Source: Phycisphaerae bacterium
GTDB lineage: Bacteria > Planctomycetota > Phycisphaerae > UBA1845 > CAIVHJ01
DNA length: 64,000 bases
Direction: 5' to 3'
Assembly: GCA_022072405.1 (NCBI GenBank)
Contig: JAJVHX010000007.1
Span: forward strand, 1 to 64,000
A program made the position numbers and the translations under genes. How positions within the stretch are numbered: position 1 is the stretch's first letter; each line of letters begins with the position of its first letter. Of this stretch, positions 7,636 through 16,425 are shown one piece after another. Under the pieces are notes generated by a model, which had not been told where the DNA came from, did not search any database, and saw only the letters and a program-made list of their open reading frames with translations.

Positions 7636-8865
7636 TTATCTGATTTTTTCGCCGGCGACGTAGAGTTGGTGCAGGCGGCATTGGCCGCTGAGCAGGGCGT
7701 CGGCGGGAGTGTCGAATTCTTCATCATCGGGCAGTTGGAAAATAGCCAGGTCGGCGGTTTTGCCGGGTTCCAGCGAGCCGATCTGTTGAGCGAGTCCAAG
7801 AGCACGGGCGCCGTTAATCGTGCCCAGTTGCAGAATCAGCTCCGGCGGCAATTCCGGATGCTGTTCATGCAGATTGATCATCTCCTCAAGAATGCTGAGG
7901 CTGGGGCTGCTGGCCAGGCTGTCGGTGCCCAGGCAGATATTCACGCCGCCGCCCAGCAGCTCCGCCAGCGGATAGGGTTCATGCTGAAAGTGCTGATGAG
8001 TGCGCGGACAGTAAGCGACGCTAGTTCCCGTGGCACAGAGCAGGTCGATCTCCTCGTGATCCACATAGTTGCCATGGGCCACCAGACAATCCGGCCCCAA
8101 TAATCCCATCTGACACAACCAGCGGATCGGCGTGATACCGGGGATCGGAATCCGCTCGTCCCAGATGCCCAGTGTTTCCAGCATTTCACGAAAGCGCCCC
8201 AGTCCGGTCTGGAGGAACTGGATTTCCTCGATCGTTTCCGCCAGATGAGTACAGACCGGCAGATCATGCTCGCGGGCATGGTAGATCACTTTTTTGAAAC
8301 CGTTTTCCTCGACCGAATAGGGCGCGTGGGGTGACAAGCCGGTGATGAGGTGCGGAGAGTTGTACCGGGTATCGGCGGCGATGCGTAGACGATCGTCGAT
8401 CAGGTGGCGCCGCCGGCCGATGCCGATCACCTCGCCAAAAGAAACGACCCGCAGCGGACCGTTGGTCAGCAGTGGGCGGGTCAGGTGGCAGAGGCGGCTG
8501 ATATCGCCGACCGTCGTGACGCCAGCCTGTAACGATTGTTCAACACCGCGCTGAACCGCTTCCACGGTGAGTTGTTCGAGTTCCGTCTGGCTGAGCTGCT
8601 GCTGCAGGGCGACGACGCGCAGCAGCCATTCCGGCAGATCGCGCGGCTGTTGCCACTCGCCCTGCAGATGCGAGAGTTCGAGATGGGTATGGGCATTAAT
8701 CAACCCAGGCAAAATGATGGCCCGGTCAAGCACTTGCACGGTTTCGACGGTAGCGGGCAGCGGTTGTGGTCCGAGATAGTTTATCCCTGAACCCTTGATC
8801 TGAATAAAGCCATCAGCGATGGCTGGGGTGGTTATGGGTACGATCCAGGGGGCGGATAAAATCAT
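7636..8865 (-). CDS. Metal-dependent amidohydrolase (ATZ/TRZ-like deaminase family)
   Basis: From the Met at 8865 the protein is 409 residues long. It has the metal-binding motif LPGLINAHTHLELSHL near the N-terminus, later THLAETIEE (metal His and acidic residue), VAHGNYVD, and the final metal Asp in CLGTDSLAS. This is the pattern of cytosine/guanine/aminodeoxyfutalosine-deaminase-type amidohydrolases acting on N-heterocycles; the substrate cannot be read from the sequence. The ORF extends 32 codons further upstream, but those residues do not look like the family N-terminus (MILSAPWIVP). It stands alone in its strand between two unrelated genes. Confidence 0.85.
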   Translation of the reverse strand: MILSAPWIVPITTPAIADGFIQIKGSGINYLGPQPLPATVETVQVLDRAIILPGLINAHTHLELSHLQGEWQQPRDLPEWLLRVVALQQQLSQTELEQLTVEAVQRGVEQSLQAGVTTVGDISRLCHLTRPLLTNGPLRVVSFGEVIGIGRRRHLIDDRLRIAADTRYNSPHLITGLSPHAPYSVEENGFKKVIYHAREHDLPVCTHLAETIEEIQFLQTGLGRFREMLETLGIWDERIPIPGITPIRWLCQMGLLGPDCLVAHGNYVDHEEIDLLCATGTSVAYCPRTHQHFQHEPYPLAELLGGGVNICLGTDSLASSPSLSILEEMINLHEQHPELPPELILQLGTINGARALGLAQQIGSLEPGKTADLAIFQLPDDEEFDTPADALLSGQCRLHQLYVAGEKIR

Positions 8866-9059
8866 GGCACTATCCGATAAACTCACCGACTTTCGATAAT
8901 ACCCCGACACGGGGAGCCGGTGATGAGGGGGCATGATCGCCGATTCACTCACTTTCGCCAAGCATCAATATCGGACTTGAAATTGGGTTGAATCGCCGGG
9001 CAGGTATTTTACACTTAATCTCGTGGGGGTATTTGGACAATTGCTAGGGGGGTAAACTC

Positions 9060-9611
9060 ATGTCCAGCATCGGGGCCGGAAGCATAGCGGGCACAAACGC
9101 TGCGCTGACCGCCCACTACCTGCAAGGAACACAACGCGATCTGCAGGCAGCCGGTCAACAGCTCACACGTCAGAGCGCCAAAACACCGCAGAGTTCAACA
9201 GACAGCCGACAACCGATCTATGGCGCCGGGTCGGAATTTGCACTGGTGGTCACCGAGTATGCGGATCAGGCCGACCAGTTGCAGAAGGATTTTGAGAAGC
9301 GTCGCCAGGAACGCCAGGCGGAACTGGAACAGCAGGCTCGCGAACTGGCCAAGGCGGAAGCCGCCAGCAGGTTCAAGCAGCCGGACGCGCCAGACGCTAA
9401 AGAAAGTGACGCTGCTCAGGATGATGAATCTGCCGAACAGTCGATTCTGAAATCGCTTTCCGGGCCGGAAGCTTCCCAAGCGAGCGAGTCGAAATCGGCG
9501 CTGAAGCAGCTCGATCCACAGGCCAAGGCGCCATCGAGTCGGAGCCTATCCGCGCTGGCGGAAGAACCGGAGTCGATGCTGCGGTTCGGTCATCTGGATG
9601 TGGTGGCGTAG
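9060..9611 (+). CDS. Small charged protein of unknown function
   Basis: The 183-residue protein is preceded by a ggggggt ribosome-binding site. It has no signal peptide or membrane segment. A strongly charged, Gln/Glu/Arg/Ala-rich stretch (about 65-105) should form a coiled coil, followed by a low-complexity acidic and serine-rich tail. Nothing in it is recognisable. Codon use and the ribosome-binding site make it a likely real gene. Confidence 0.6.
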   Translation: MSSIGAGSIAGTNAALTAHYLQGTQRDLQAAGQQLTRQSAKTPQSSTDSRQPIYGAGSEFALVVTEYADQADQLQKDFEKRRQERQAELEQQARELAKAEAASRFKQPDAPDAKESDAAQDDESAEQSILKSLSGPEASQASESKSALKQLDPQAKAPSSRSLSALAEEPESMLRFGHLDVVA

Positions 9612-9705
9612 TCGCTGACGCCTGATGATTTTACCTGCCGGATCACCCGCACAGATCGGGTCTGTCTCCATTTTTACCCCACAAATTCAGTATACTTTTT
9701 ATGTT

Positions 9706-9804
9706 AGCGGATTAGGGTGGGCCACTGCCATATCAACAGTGGTCAAAGACCGCACGGCTCACAGAGCCGTGGCACACCCATCCTATCACTCCAGTCGGTT
9801 CGCT
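9706..9804 (+). repeat. Element B copy (MITE-like, about 99 bp)
   Basis: The segment begins AGCGGATT and ends CGGTTCGCT, roughly inverted termini, and contains the hairpin gCACGGCTCacaGAGCCGTGgcacac. The same hairpin and termini recur near 16.1 and 30.8 kb. A second internal inverted repeat (ccactg...cagtgg) is present here. Confidence 0.6.
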
Positions 9805-9862
9805 ATGCCAGTCTGCGAGCATACACCCTCCGGCAGGCGGCTCTTTGATTATGAGAATCCCA

Positions 9863-11410
9863 TCAGGGTTGCAAGGAGAGTTGGCGATCCGGCAGCGGAT
9901 GTAATCCGAGTTTGGCCAGTTCGGCAGGGATGTCGTGCATGCGCATGGCGGGCGGCAGCGGGCCGGCAGTGGTGATGACCATGCCGGTCGAACCCGGGGC
10001 GTTCAGGTTGCCGTGAACCGACTGCATACTGACGAAGAAATTGAAAAAGCGCGTGCCCTGGAAATAGCCATCGGCCAGTGAAACGAGTACCTGAGCGGGA
10101 TACTGCATCAGGCCATGCCACGCCCGCCACAGCCGGTAACAGGGGTCGGGATAGGTGTGGGTGATGGTGGCGGCGAAGAGGTCAGCATCCGCAATGAAGC
10201 CCTCGGCATCCATTTTTCCGGCGGCCTGCAGTTGTTCAATGATGGGCAGGAGCTGCAGCGGATCGCCCGAATCAACCGTGTAACGGAAGCGCAGATTTTG
10301 CGGATGGGCAGCGGTGGTATTGCGTTCATCATCGGCTAGCCAGTCAAGGCGTGCGCGCGCGTTGCGGGAGCAGATGACGATCTGTTCGCCCTCGCAATAG
10401 GCGGTCAATTCCACACCGATAATTCCAACGACATCGGCGGCGACGCGAGCCGGCTGCAGCGTGTAAATGCTGGCGGCGGTGACCGGGCCGAAACGCGGCA
10501 CGATCACGTCATTGGGTTGTTCGAGGTGGTCGACATTGCGGTAGCCCATTTCCTTCAGGGTGTCATACAGCGGCACAAATTGACTGGGCAGCAGGTTATG
10601 GCCATGATCGGAGAAAATGGTGATCTGCACGCGGCCTTTGGTGACACGCATGATCTCCCGGCAGAAGCGATCGACCTCGACCAGAATCCGCTGGTGGCCG
10701 TTGCGACCGTGGATGGAACCCAGAGCACTGGTGGCGATGCTGTATCCGAAAAAGGTCGGCTGGGTGGAGTGGTAGAAACCCTGCTGCATATTGTGCAGTT
10801 CGATGTCGAAATGGGTCTGCGGCCAGAGGTAAACGTAGGCGTGGCGCATGCTGTTCATGGTGTAATCGACCAGTTCCATCCAGCGGGCATTGCCGCGCGT
10901 CAGGTAGACATCCGTGCCGTTGGAGAGCTGTTGGCCGTCGTAATATTTTGATTCCATACCCAGCGTCGTGTGAGCCACGCCGAAATATTCCGGGAACGAG
11001 GTATCGGTCATCGCCGGGAAGGGGGCAATCTGGCGGCTGGGCGGGTAGAAGAAGCGGAAGCGGCCCTGGGCGTAGAGTTCGGCGACCATGTTGTAGGGGA
11101 TGCTGTCGAGCAGGATGTAGAATTCGCGGACCTGGCTGCGATCCAGCTGTTCGAGCAGCACCTCCTCGTCGAACTCGCCATTGAAATCCTGATCGTAACG
11201 GAGCATGGCGACGCGACCGTTGTTGCCCACCACTTCCGCATAGTCCGGCCGGCCGTCGTTGTTCAGATCATATTGACATTCGAGCCGGCCGTCAGGTTGA
11301 TGCAGTTCGGCATATGGCGCGACCGGCATGAGGGTCGGTTTGGCGCACCCCGCCATCCATAACACCATACAACAGCAGCCCCAGCCCCACCCATTACGCG
11401 CTGATTTCAT
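9863..11410 (-). CDS. Lipoprotein with alkaline-phosphatase-like domain
   Basis: The 515-residue protein starts with a signal peptide ending in the lipobox MAGC (Cys22), so it is probably anchored outside the cytoplasmic membrane. A short EF-hand-like segment (DLNNDGRPDYAE) follows at about 49-60. The middle contains FSDHGHNLLPSQF near residue 265, which resembles the second metal-binding Asp-His...His set of alkaline-phosphatase-superfamily enzymes (phosphodiesterases, sulfatases). The N-terminal nucleophile motif of that superfamily is not obvious, so activity is uncertain. It is monocistronic, convergent with the small charged gene across Element B. Confidence 0.65.
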   Translation of the reverse strand: MKSARNGWGWGCCCMVLWMAGCAKPTLMPVAPYAELHQPDGRLECQYDLNNDGRPDYAEVVGNNGRVAMLRYDQDFNGEFDEEVLLEQLDRSQVREFYILLDSIPYNMVAELYAQGRFRFFYPPSRQIAPFPAMTDTSFPEYFGVAHTTLGMESKYYDGQQLSNGTDVYLTRGNARWMELVDYTMNSMRHAYVYLWPQTHFDIELHNMQQGFYHSTQPTFFGYSIATSALGSIHGRNGHQRILVEVDRFCREIMRVTKGRVQITIFSDHGHNLLPSQFVPLYDTLKEMGYRNVDHLEQPNDVIVPRFGPVTAASIYTLQPARVAADVVGIIGVELTAYCEGEQIVICSRNARARLDWLADDERNTTAAHPQNLRFRYTVDSGDPLQLLPIIEQLQAAGKMDAEGFIADADLFAATITHTYPDPCYRLWRAWHGLMQYPAQVLVSLADGYFQGTRFFNFFVSMQSVHGNLNAPGSTGMVITTAGPLPPAMRMHDIPAELAKLGLHPLPDRQLSLQP

Positions 11411-11815
11411 GTTCCAACCTGTAATTGTTTATGGTGATCCAACTTTGCTGGCCGACCGGGCAGCAAGTTGAGCGAAGTAGTATACGACAAGCGCACTCGC
11501 CCGATAGTCCACGGCGCATTAATTTTTGAAATTCCACCTACTCAATTAAGATTGTCAGAATCTGATAATATCCGGCAGCTGAAGAGTTTTTTCATCGAAC
11601 GAATAATCTATACACCGGCTGATCATCTACTTAACATGCTTATTTATAAATGGTTAGAGATGAGATGGCTATATTGCGGATTGTAGATGGGTCGGGCAGG
11701 GGCGAAAATAGTTTAGATTGAAAGACGAACTCACTGATGTCACGATGGATTAACTCGCGGGCAGCGAGAGAACAGATCGATTCACAGCCCTGATTTAAGT
11801 GATGGATGGTGTTGG
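11411..11815. other. Intergenic region, about 400 bp, AT-rich
   Basis: This gap separates the divergent lipoprotein and FHA-like genes and must hold promoters for both. It is AT-rich from about 11520 to 11720. A 72-codon ORF (11468-11686) lies here, but it lacks a ribosome-binding site and has no recognisable features, so I do not call it. No repeat copy is seen. Confidence 0.4.
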
Positions 11816-13396
11816 ATGTGGGGCGGATTATTCAAAGCACGATTGAATGCAGCACGCAAGGCGCTGAGTGAGGGTCGGCTGGAGGAAGCGTGGCGGATCG
11901 CCGGGGCGGCTGATCTGCAGGCCGACAGTCAGGGGCAGCAACTTCGAACCCAGATCGGACAGCAATTCTTTGTCCGAGCCGAGCAACGCTTTCAGCAGCA
12001 GGATTCAGCCGGCGCCCTGATCGACCTGATATTGGCGGAGCAGGCGGGGGTCGCGGTTCAACGGATTCATGATCTGCGGACTATTATCCAGGGAGCAGCT
12101 GAGCATCTCAAAGCGCAGCGCGCCGATCAGCAGCAGGTGCTGCGAGCAGCCGAAGCACGTCTGGCGAATGGCAGTCTGTATACCGCACGGGAAATTCTGC
12201 ATCAGGTGCCCCAGGCGGATGGAAAAGTGCAGGATTTGCATGCGGAGATGGAACAACGTGAACTGCGGGCCGCAGCCCTATTGAAGGAAGTGGCGGAACA
12301 TGCCGGCGAACAACGTTGGGGACTGGCGATCAATCGACTAGCCGAAGCCCGGCGTTTGCATGCCAAGTCCCCGGCAGTGGTACAGTGGGAGAGCCGTCTA
12401 CAGGAGGTGATCCTGCAGCGCGTGCAGGAAGCGCTGGTTGAAGGGCGTTTGCCGCGGGCCATCGAAGAATTCAACTGGGTAGTAAACTGGGGTGGACACA
12501 GCGGGCAGCGGGAGGTGGCGTTGTGGCTGAGTGCGGTACATGAGGCCGGTGCTGCGGTTCGCAGCCATGATTATGAAAGTGCCCGGCGGAAGTTGCTGGC
12601 GGTGCGTCATGCTCTGCCGCAGGCCAAGTGGCTTGACCCGATCTGCGAGCAGCTCGCCCAGGTGGAGGAATTGATCACCCAGTTGCATGGCGGGCCACTG
12701 GGTATTGCGAATGGCGAATTAAACATCAGGAAGGAAGCAGACCAACAGAATAAGCTGGTCGTCACCGGGCGATCGCTGGATGACACGGTGGCCATGGTGC
12801 AGCGGGGGGGGGAGGCGTTGCCCTCACGGCTGTTGATGATGGTGGATGGAGCGGGCAGTTATCTGCTGGTGCGGGGGTTGCGGGCGACGATCGGCCGGGC
12901 GGCGGGACGGACCGTGGCGGATATTCCGCTGCTGGCGGATCTGGCGGAGGTGGCGGCGGAGATCATCCGGGCCGAGGAGGATTATTTCCTGGTGGCCCGC
13001 GAGCCGGTGAATGTGAGCGGCCAGCCAGTGACCCGCAAGCTGTTACAAAATGGCGACAAGATTATCCTGGGCAAACGGGCCAAATTGACGTTTATTTTGC
13101 CATCGCGGAAGAGTACGACGGCGGTGCTGGAGGCGAGTGAATCGACCCGCCTGCCGCGGGATGTTCGCCGGGTGGTGTTGATGGATCGGCTGGTAACGTT
13201 GGGGCCGACCAGTACCAGCCAGTTGCTGATCCCATCGATGCGCGAGGAAATGGTCTTGATGGAACGTGGCGGTCGGATGTTTTTGCGCTCACCGCGCGTC
13301 ATGAGTGATGGCGGTCAGGAAGTGGTGGTGGGTCGATCCTTGGCGTGTGGTGATGTGAACGTAGTGGTGCAATCCTGGCCGGCGGAGGTTGCGTAA
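11816..13396 (+). CDS. FHA-domain-like protein with TPR-like helical N-terminus
   Basis: The 526-residue protein begins with a long amphipathic helical region (about 1-290) rich in Ala, Arg, Glu and Gln. A forkhead-associated-like domain follows at about 345-430: RATIGR, DIPL.ADL, VNVSGQPV and LLQNGDKIILG match the FHA pattern in order. The Ser and His that normally contact phosphothreonine (LSxxHA) are replaced by LAEVAA, so phosphopeptide binding may be lost. A second, weaker module ends the protein. It lies 100 bases before a Ser/Thr kinase, with one dispersed repeat between. FHA proteins paired with PpkA-type kinases regulate type VI secretion; TssM and TagF occur elsewhere in this window. 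Confidence 0.7.
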   Translation: MWGGLFKARLNAARKALSEGRLEEAWRIAGAADLQADSQGQQLRTQIGQQFFVRAEQRFQQQDSAGALIDLILAEQAGVAVQRIHDLRTIIQGAAEHLKAQRADQQQVLRAAEARLANGSLYTAREILHQVPQADGKVQDLHAEMEQRELRAAALLKEVAEHAGEQRWGLAINRLAEARRLHAKSPAVVQWESRLQEVILQRVQEALVEGRLPRAIEEFNWVVNWGGHSGQREVALWLSAVHEAGAAVRSHDYESARRKLLAVRHALPQAKWLDPICEQLAQVEELITQLHGGPLGIANGELNIRKEADQQNKLVVTGRSLDDTVAMVQRGGEALPSRLLMMVDGAGSYLLVRGLRATIGRAAGRTVADIPLLADLAEVAAEIIRAEEDYFLVAREPVNVSGQPVTRKLLQNGDKIILGKRAKLTFILPSRKSTTAVLEASESTRLPRDVRRVVLMDRLVTLGPTSTSQLLIPSMREEMVLMERGGRMFLRSPRVMSDGGQEVVVGRSLACGDVNVVVQSWPAEVA

Positions 13397-13419
13397 TTAA
13401 TTCACCGGCGGATGAGACT

Positions 13420-13451
13420 TTCGCGCGGACTGAAGTCCACGGCTCTTTGTA
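13420..13451 (+). repeat. REP-A repeat with compensatory arm change
   Basis: tcGCGCGGACTgaAGTCCacGGCTCTTTG. The arms read GGACT/AGTCC instead of GGGCT/AGCCC, so both sides changed together. It lies between the FHA-like gene and the kinase. Confidence 0.85.
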
Positions 13452-13495
13452 GTCAAGATAAGCAACTTGTGTTGGCAGAATGAGGGACGGAACAG

Positions 13496-16066
13496 GTGGC
13501 ATATACATACAAACATGGTGATCGGCCGCTGGAAGGCTATCAGATTCAGCGGGCGGTGGGTCGCGGTGGATTCGGCGAGGTGTATTATGCCGTCAGCGAC
13601 AGCGGCCGCGAGGTAGCCTTGAAATATCTGCGCGACAACCCGGAAGTGGAGCTGCGGGGCATTACCCAGTGCATGAATCTGAAAAGCCCTTACCTGGTGA
13701 ACATTTTTGACGTGAAGCAGAACGCCCAGGGCGAATATTTCGTCATCATGGAATATGTCAACGGGCCGAGTCTGCGCGACATGCTCATCGCCGAACCGAA
13801 GGGACTGGGGTTGCAGAAGGCCGCGTTTTTTGTGCGCGAACTCGCCAAGGGGTTGAGTTATCTGCATGATCGCGGCATTGTTCATCGTGATCTCAAACCG
13901 GGTAACATTTTTTACGAGGACGGCTACGCCAAGATCGGCGATTACGGACTGAGCAAATTCATCAGCGTGTCGCGCCACAGTGCCCAGACCAGCAGCGTCG
14001 GTACGGTGCATTACATGGCTCCGGAGGTGGGCAGCGGCAATTATTCCAAAACGATCGATATCTACGCCCTCGGTGTGATGCTTTACGAAATGCTGCTGGG
14101 CCGGGTGCCCTACGAAGGGGCGAGCATGGGCGAGGTCCTGATGAAGCATCTGACCCAGCAGCCTGAAGTCGATCAGTTGCCGGCGCCCTTCGCCGACGTG
14201 ATCCGCAAGGCCCTGGCCAAGGATCCCAAGGATCGCTACCAGGATGTCAGCGAGATGGTCGAGTCCATCTTCGGGCAGGAGCAGATTCAGGAGAGCATGC
14301 GCGGGTTTGAACCCGCCAGCCTGACCATATATGCCGCCCGCGCCGCCCAGGATGTGCCGCGCATGCAGCGCTCGCCGGTCGATCTGAATATCGGCGGAAG
14401 AAAAGAAGGGGTCGCAGGTTTTAACCCGCGCGGAGCAGATATCCAGGGGGTTGGTGCGCAGGATTTCAGCAAGCGCTTCGTGGAACGCGCTCTGGGTCAG
14501 GCGCCGGTCGGTAGCGGACTCCCTGCCGGGGTTGCTCGGCCGCAGCGCAGCGGGAAAATGGGAATCGCCTCACTAAAACCGATCGTCGAACAGGGTGATA
14601 CGATCCGTTCATCGGTTCCTATTTCCGGATCGCAGCGCTTGCTGCGCTTATTATCCGCACTGGTTGTAACCGTGCTGGTCTCGGTCGGGGCCGGTCTGAT
14701 TTCCAACGATCGGCAATTTGATGAATTCTGCGCGGGGGCCGTTGGTGTAATTCTGCTCAGTGTGGTCGGCCTGGGGATCGGCAACAGTCTGATCCCGAAG
14801 CTCGGTCCGCAGGCACCCGGTTTGATTCAGCGTTTACTCCTGACGGGCTGTGGGGCGCTGGGATGCATTTTTTTGGGCAGCGGCCCGCACTATGTAACCG
14901 ATATTATTGTTCCCTATCTGATCATGCTCTTTGTTCTGGACTGGCGTCATCGGATACGGATGGGGTTGCGGGGCGAGTTCGGCTGGTGGGAGGCGGTCAC
15001 GGCGTCCATCTGGATGTTCGTCGGATCCGCGATTGCCGATGGGGATCATTTGATCTTCTGGGCGGCGGGTCTGGGGGCGGGGCTGTCGATTTCGCTGCAG
15101 GCGTTTTCGTGGGCCTGCATCCGCAATCCGCTGCCGCCGGACGATGATCCGAACTGGCCGAAGCGAACAACTGAACCTCTCGAGTTAAGGCAAGCATTGG
15201 CCTCGCCGGAAACTGCCGATAACGTTGCCCCGCCACCCGCGCCAATGCCGGAAACGGAAGCGTTCAGTCCGCATAGGGGACTCCTTCATCTGCAGTTGGC
15301 GACGCGGGCGTTCGATCGTCCATCGCCCCGCAACCGGGGTGGTATCATTGCGGCGAGCTTGTTGATCCTGATGTTGAGCAGTGTGATCGCGTTGATCGAA
15401 AATCGACCCCGTGCGCTAGAAGCCCCTGCAACTCCGCAGGCGTTATTTCAGATGCAGACCCCCGAATGGAGTTTGGAGGCCAGTCGGGAGGGCGGACAGG
15501 TGACAGGTCCGGGTCTGGCGATGAAAGCCGATGCTTCCGGTGCGCAAGTCAACACGTCGCAGGCGACGATTCATGTCGGCAGTGAACTGAATCCGCTGGC
15601 GGCTCAGCCAGGAAATGGCTGGTCGGTGGGGCGGGCAGGTCGTATCGTACAGGTATGGGCCTGGGCGGGGATCGTGTTGTGTGGTGGTTATATTCTGTAC
15701 AAGCTGGTCGCTCGACGTCCGGCGATTCCGGTATCAGGAATATTCAATCAGCCGGCGATGCTCAGTGGTGATTGGGCGGCGACGCCGGCCATGGATGTAC
15801 CGGTGACGAATGGTGTGCAACCCGGCTCGGTGAGGTCACACCAGCCCGCGACGAGGGAAAGTCGATCGGTACTGATTGCGTACATTTTGTGGCTCTTTTT
15901 TGGTATCCTGGGGGTTCACCGTATCTATTGCAACCGCATCGGGACGGCGCTGATTTGGTTTCTCACCGGCGGATTGCTGGGGATCGGTTGGCTGGTCGAT
16001 CTCTTCCTGATTCCAAGGCTGGTTCGCGAGGCCGATGATCGCGCCAGCGGGAAATTTCTCGTGTAG
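13496..16066 (+). CDS. Ser/Thr protein kinase, membrane-bound, with C-terminal TM2 domain
   Basis: The 856-residue protein starts at GTG 13496. The kinase domain spans about 17-265: GRGGFGEVY glycine loop, VALKYL lysine, IVHRDLKPGN catalytic loop, DYG in place of DFG, and the APEVG activation segment. A 110-residue linker, likely disordered, contains two sequences resembling the dispersed repeat. Several membrane helices follow (about 385-515 and 610-640), another near 720, then a C-terminal TM2 domain (LFFGILGVHRIYC, about 790-850). The kinase should face the cytoplasm. Neighbours are an FHA-like gene upstream and a sigma factor downstream; the ECF-kinase pairing is frequent in planctomycetes. 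Targets are unknown. Confidence 0.9.
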   Translation: MAYTYKHGDRPLEGYQIQRAVGRGGFGEVYYAVSDSGREVALKYLRDNPEVELRGITQCMNLKSPYLVNIFDVKQNAQGEYFVIMEYVNGPSLRDMLIAEPKGLGLQKAAFFVRELAKGLSYLHDRGIVHRDLKPGNIFYEDGYAKIGDYGLSKFISVSRHSAQTSSVGTVHYMAPEVGSGNYSKTIDIYALGVMLYEMLLGRVPYEGASMGEVLMKHLTQQPEVDQLPAPFADVIRKALAKDPKDRYQDVSEMVESIFGQEQIQESMRGFEPASLTIYAARAAQDVPRMQRSPVDLNIGGRKEGVAGFNPRGADIQGVGAQDFSKRFVERALGQAPVGSGLPAGVARPQRSGKMGIASLKPIVEQGDTIRSSVPISGSQRLLRLLSALVVTVLVSVGAGLISNDRQFDEFCAGAVGVILLSVVGLGIGNSLIPKLGPQAPGLIQRLLLTGCGALGCIFLGSGPHYVTDIIVPYLIMLFVLDWRHRIRMGLRGEFGWWEAVTASIWMFVGSAIADGDHLIFWAAGLGAGLSISLQAFSWACIRNPLPPDDDPNWPKRTTEPLELRQALASPETADNVAPPPAPMPETEAFSPHRGLLHLQLATRAFDRPSPRNRGGIIAASLLILMLSSVIALIENRPRALEAPATPQALFQMQTPEWSLEASREGGQVTGPGLAMKADASGAQVNTSQATIHVGSELNPLAAQPGNGWSVGRAGRIVQVWAWAGIVLCGGYILYKLVARRPAIPVSGIFNQPAMLSGDWAATPAMDVPVTNGVQPGSVRSHQPATRESRSVLIAYILWLFFGILGVHRIYCNRIGTALIWFLTGGLLGIGWLVDLFLIPRLVREADDRASGKFLV
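14299..14324 (+). repeat. Possible REP-A copy inside the kinase gene
   Basis: GCGCGGGTTtgAACCCGCcagcctg resembles the dispersed palindrome with arms GGGTT/AACCC. It is translated in frame as RGFEPASL at the start of the interdomain linker. The right flank is weakly conserved, so this is tentative. Confidence 0.45.
14411..14434 (-). repeat. Possible REP-A copy, inverted, inside the kinase gene
   Basis: On the minus strand this reads cCGCGCGGGTTaaAACCTGCGAC, close to the repeat core. It is translated on the plus strand as VAGFNPRGAD, again in the variable linker about 30 codons after the first candidate. Confidence 0.45.
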
Positions 16067-16108
16067 AAGGAGAGGGTAAAGGATTAGAGGATTTAAAGAT
16101 ATTGGAAT

Positions 16109-16257
16109 TGGTTTCATTTTTATTGGTCCGCCTGATAGAAACCCCGTGGTGTGCCAAGGCTCTGTGAGCCGTGCGGGATGGCGATCCTCCACCACGGCGG
16201 GTACAGCCGTGGCACACGCAATTCCCACACCACGGAACGATTAACTCGAATCCGCTC
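16109..16257 (-). repeat. Element B copy, longest (about 149 bp)
   Basis: On the minus strand it runs from AGCGGATTCG to ATGAAACC and matches the copy at 30.8 kb at both ends (cggaacgattaa; tattggtccgcctgat). The central hairpin ggctctGTGAGCC is present. An extra segment of about 40 bases around 16170-16220 contains another partial hairpin half. Confidence 0.75.
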
Positions 16258-16289
16258 TAGAACCCGTTTCATAATTGAATTAATGAGCA

Positions 16290-16325
16290 TCGCGCAGGCT
16301 AAAGCCTGCGGCTCTTTGATTTTTG
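16290..16325 (+). repeat. REP-A repeat, well preserved
   Basis: tCGCGCAGGCTaaAGCCTGCGGCTCTTTG with compensatory arms CAGGCT/AGCCTG. The right flank atttttgaaaccacttcc and left flank cgtttcataattgaatt are roughly complementary, giving an outer inverted repeat. Confidence 0.85.
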
Positions 16326-16425
16326 AAACCACTTCCAGGGAATGACATCCCTCGGATTCTCGATCCTGCAACCTTCTTCTAATCAACTGGACCATAACGG
16401 GTAGGACTCGCTACCATATTCAATT

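Noticed and set aside
11468-11686. 72-aa ORF in the gap before the FHA-like gene
   Set aside because: No ribosome-binding site, no recognisable motif, and AT-rich base use unlike the neighbouring genes.
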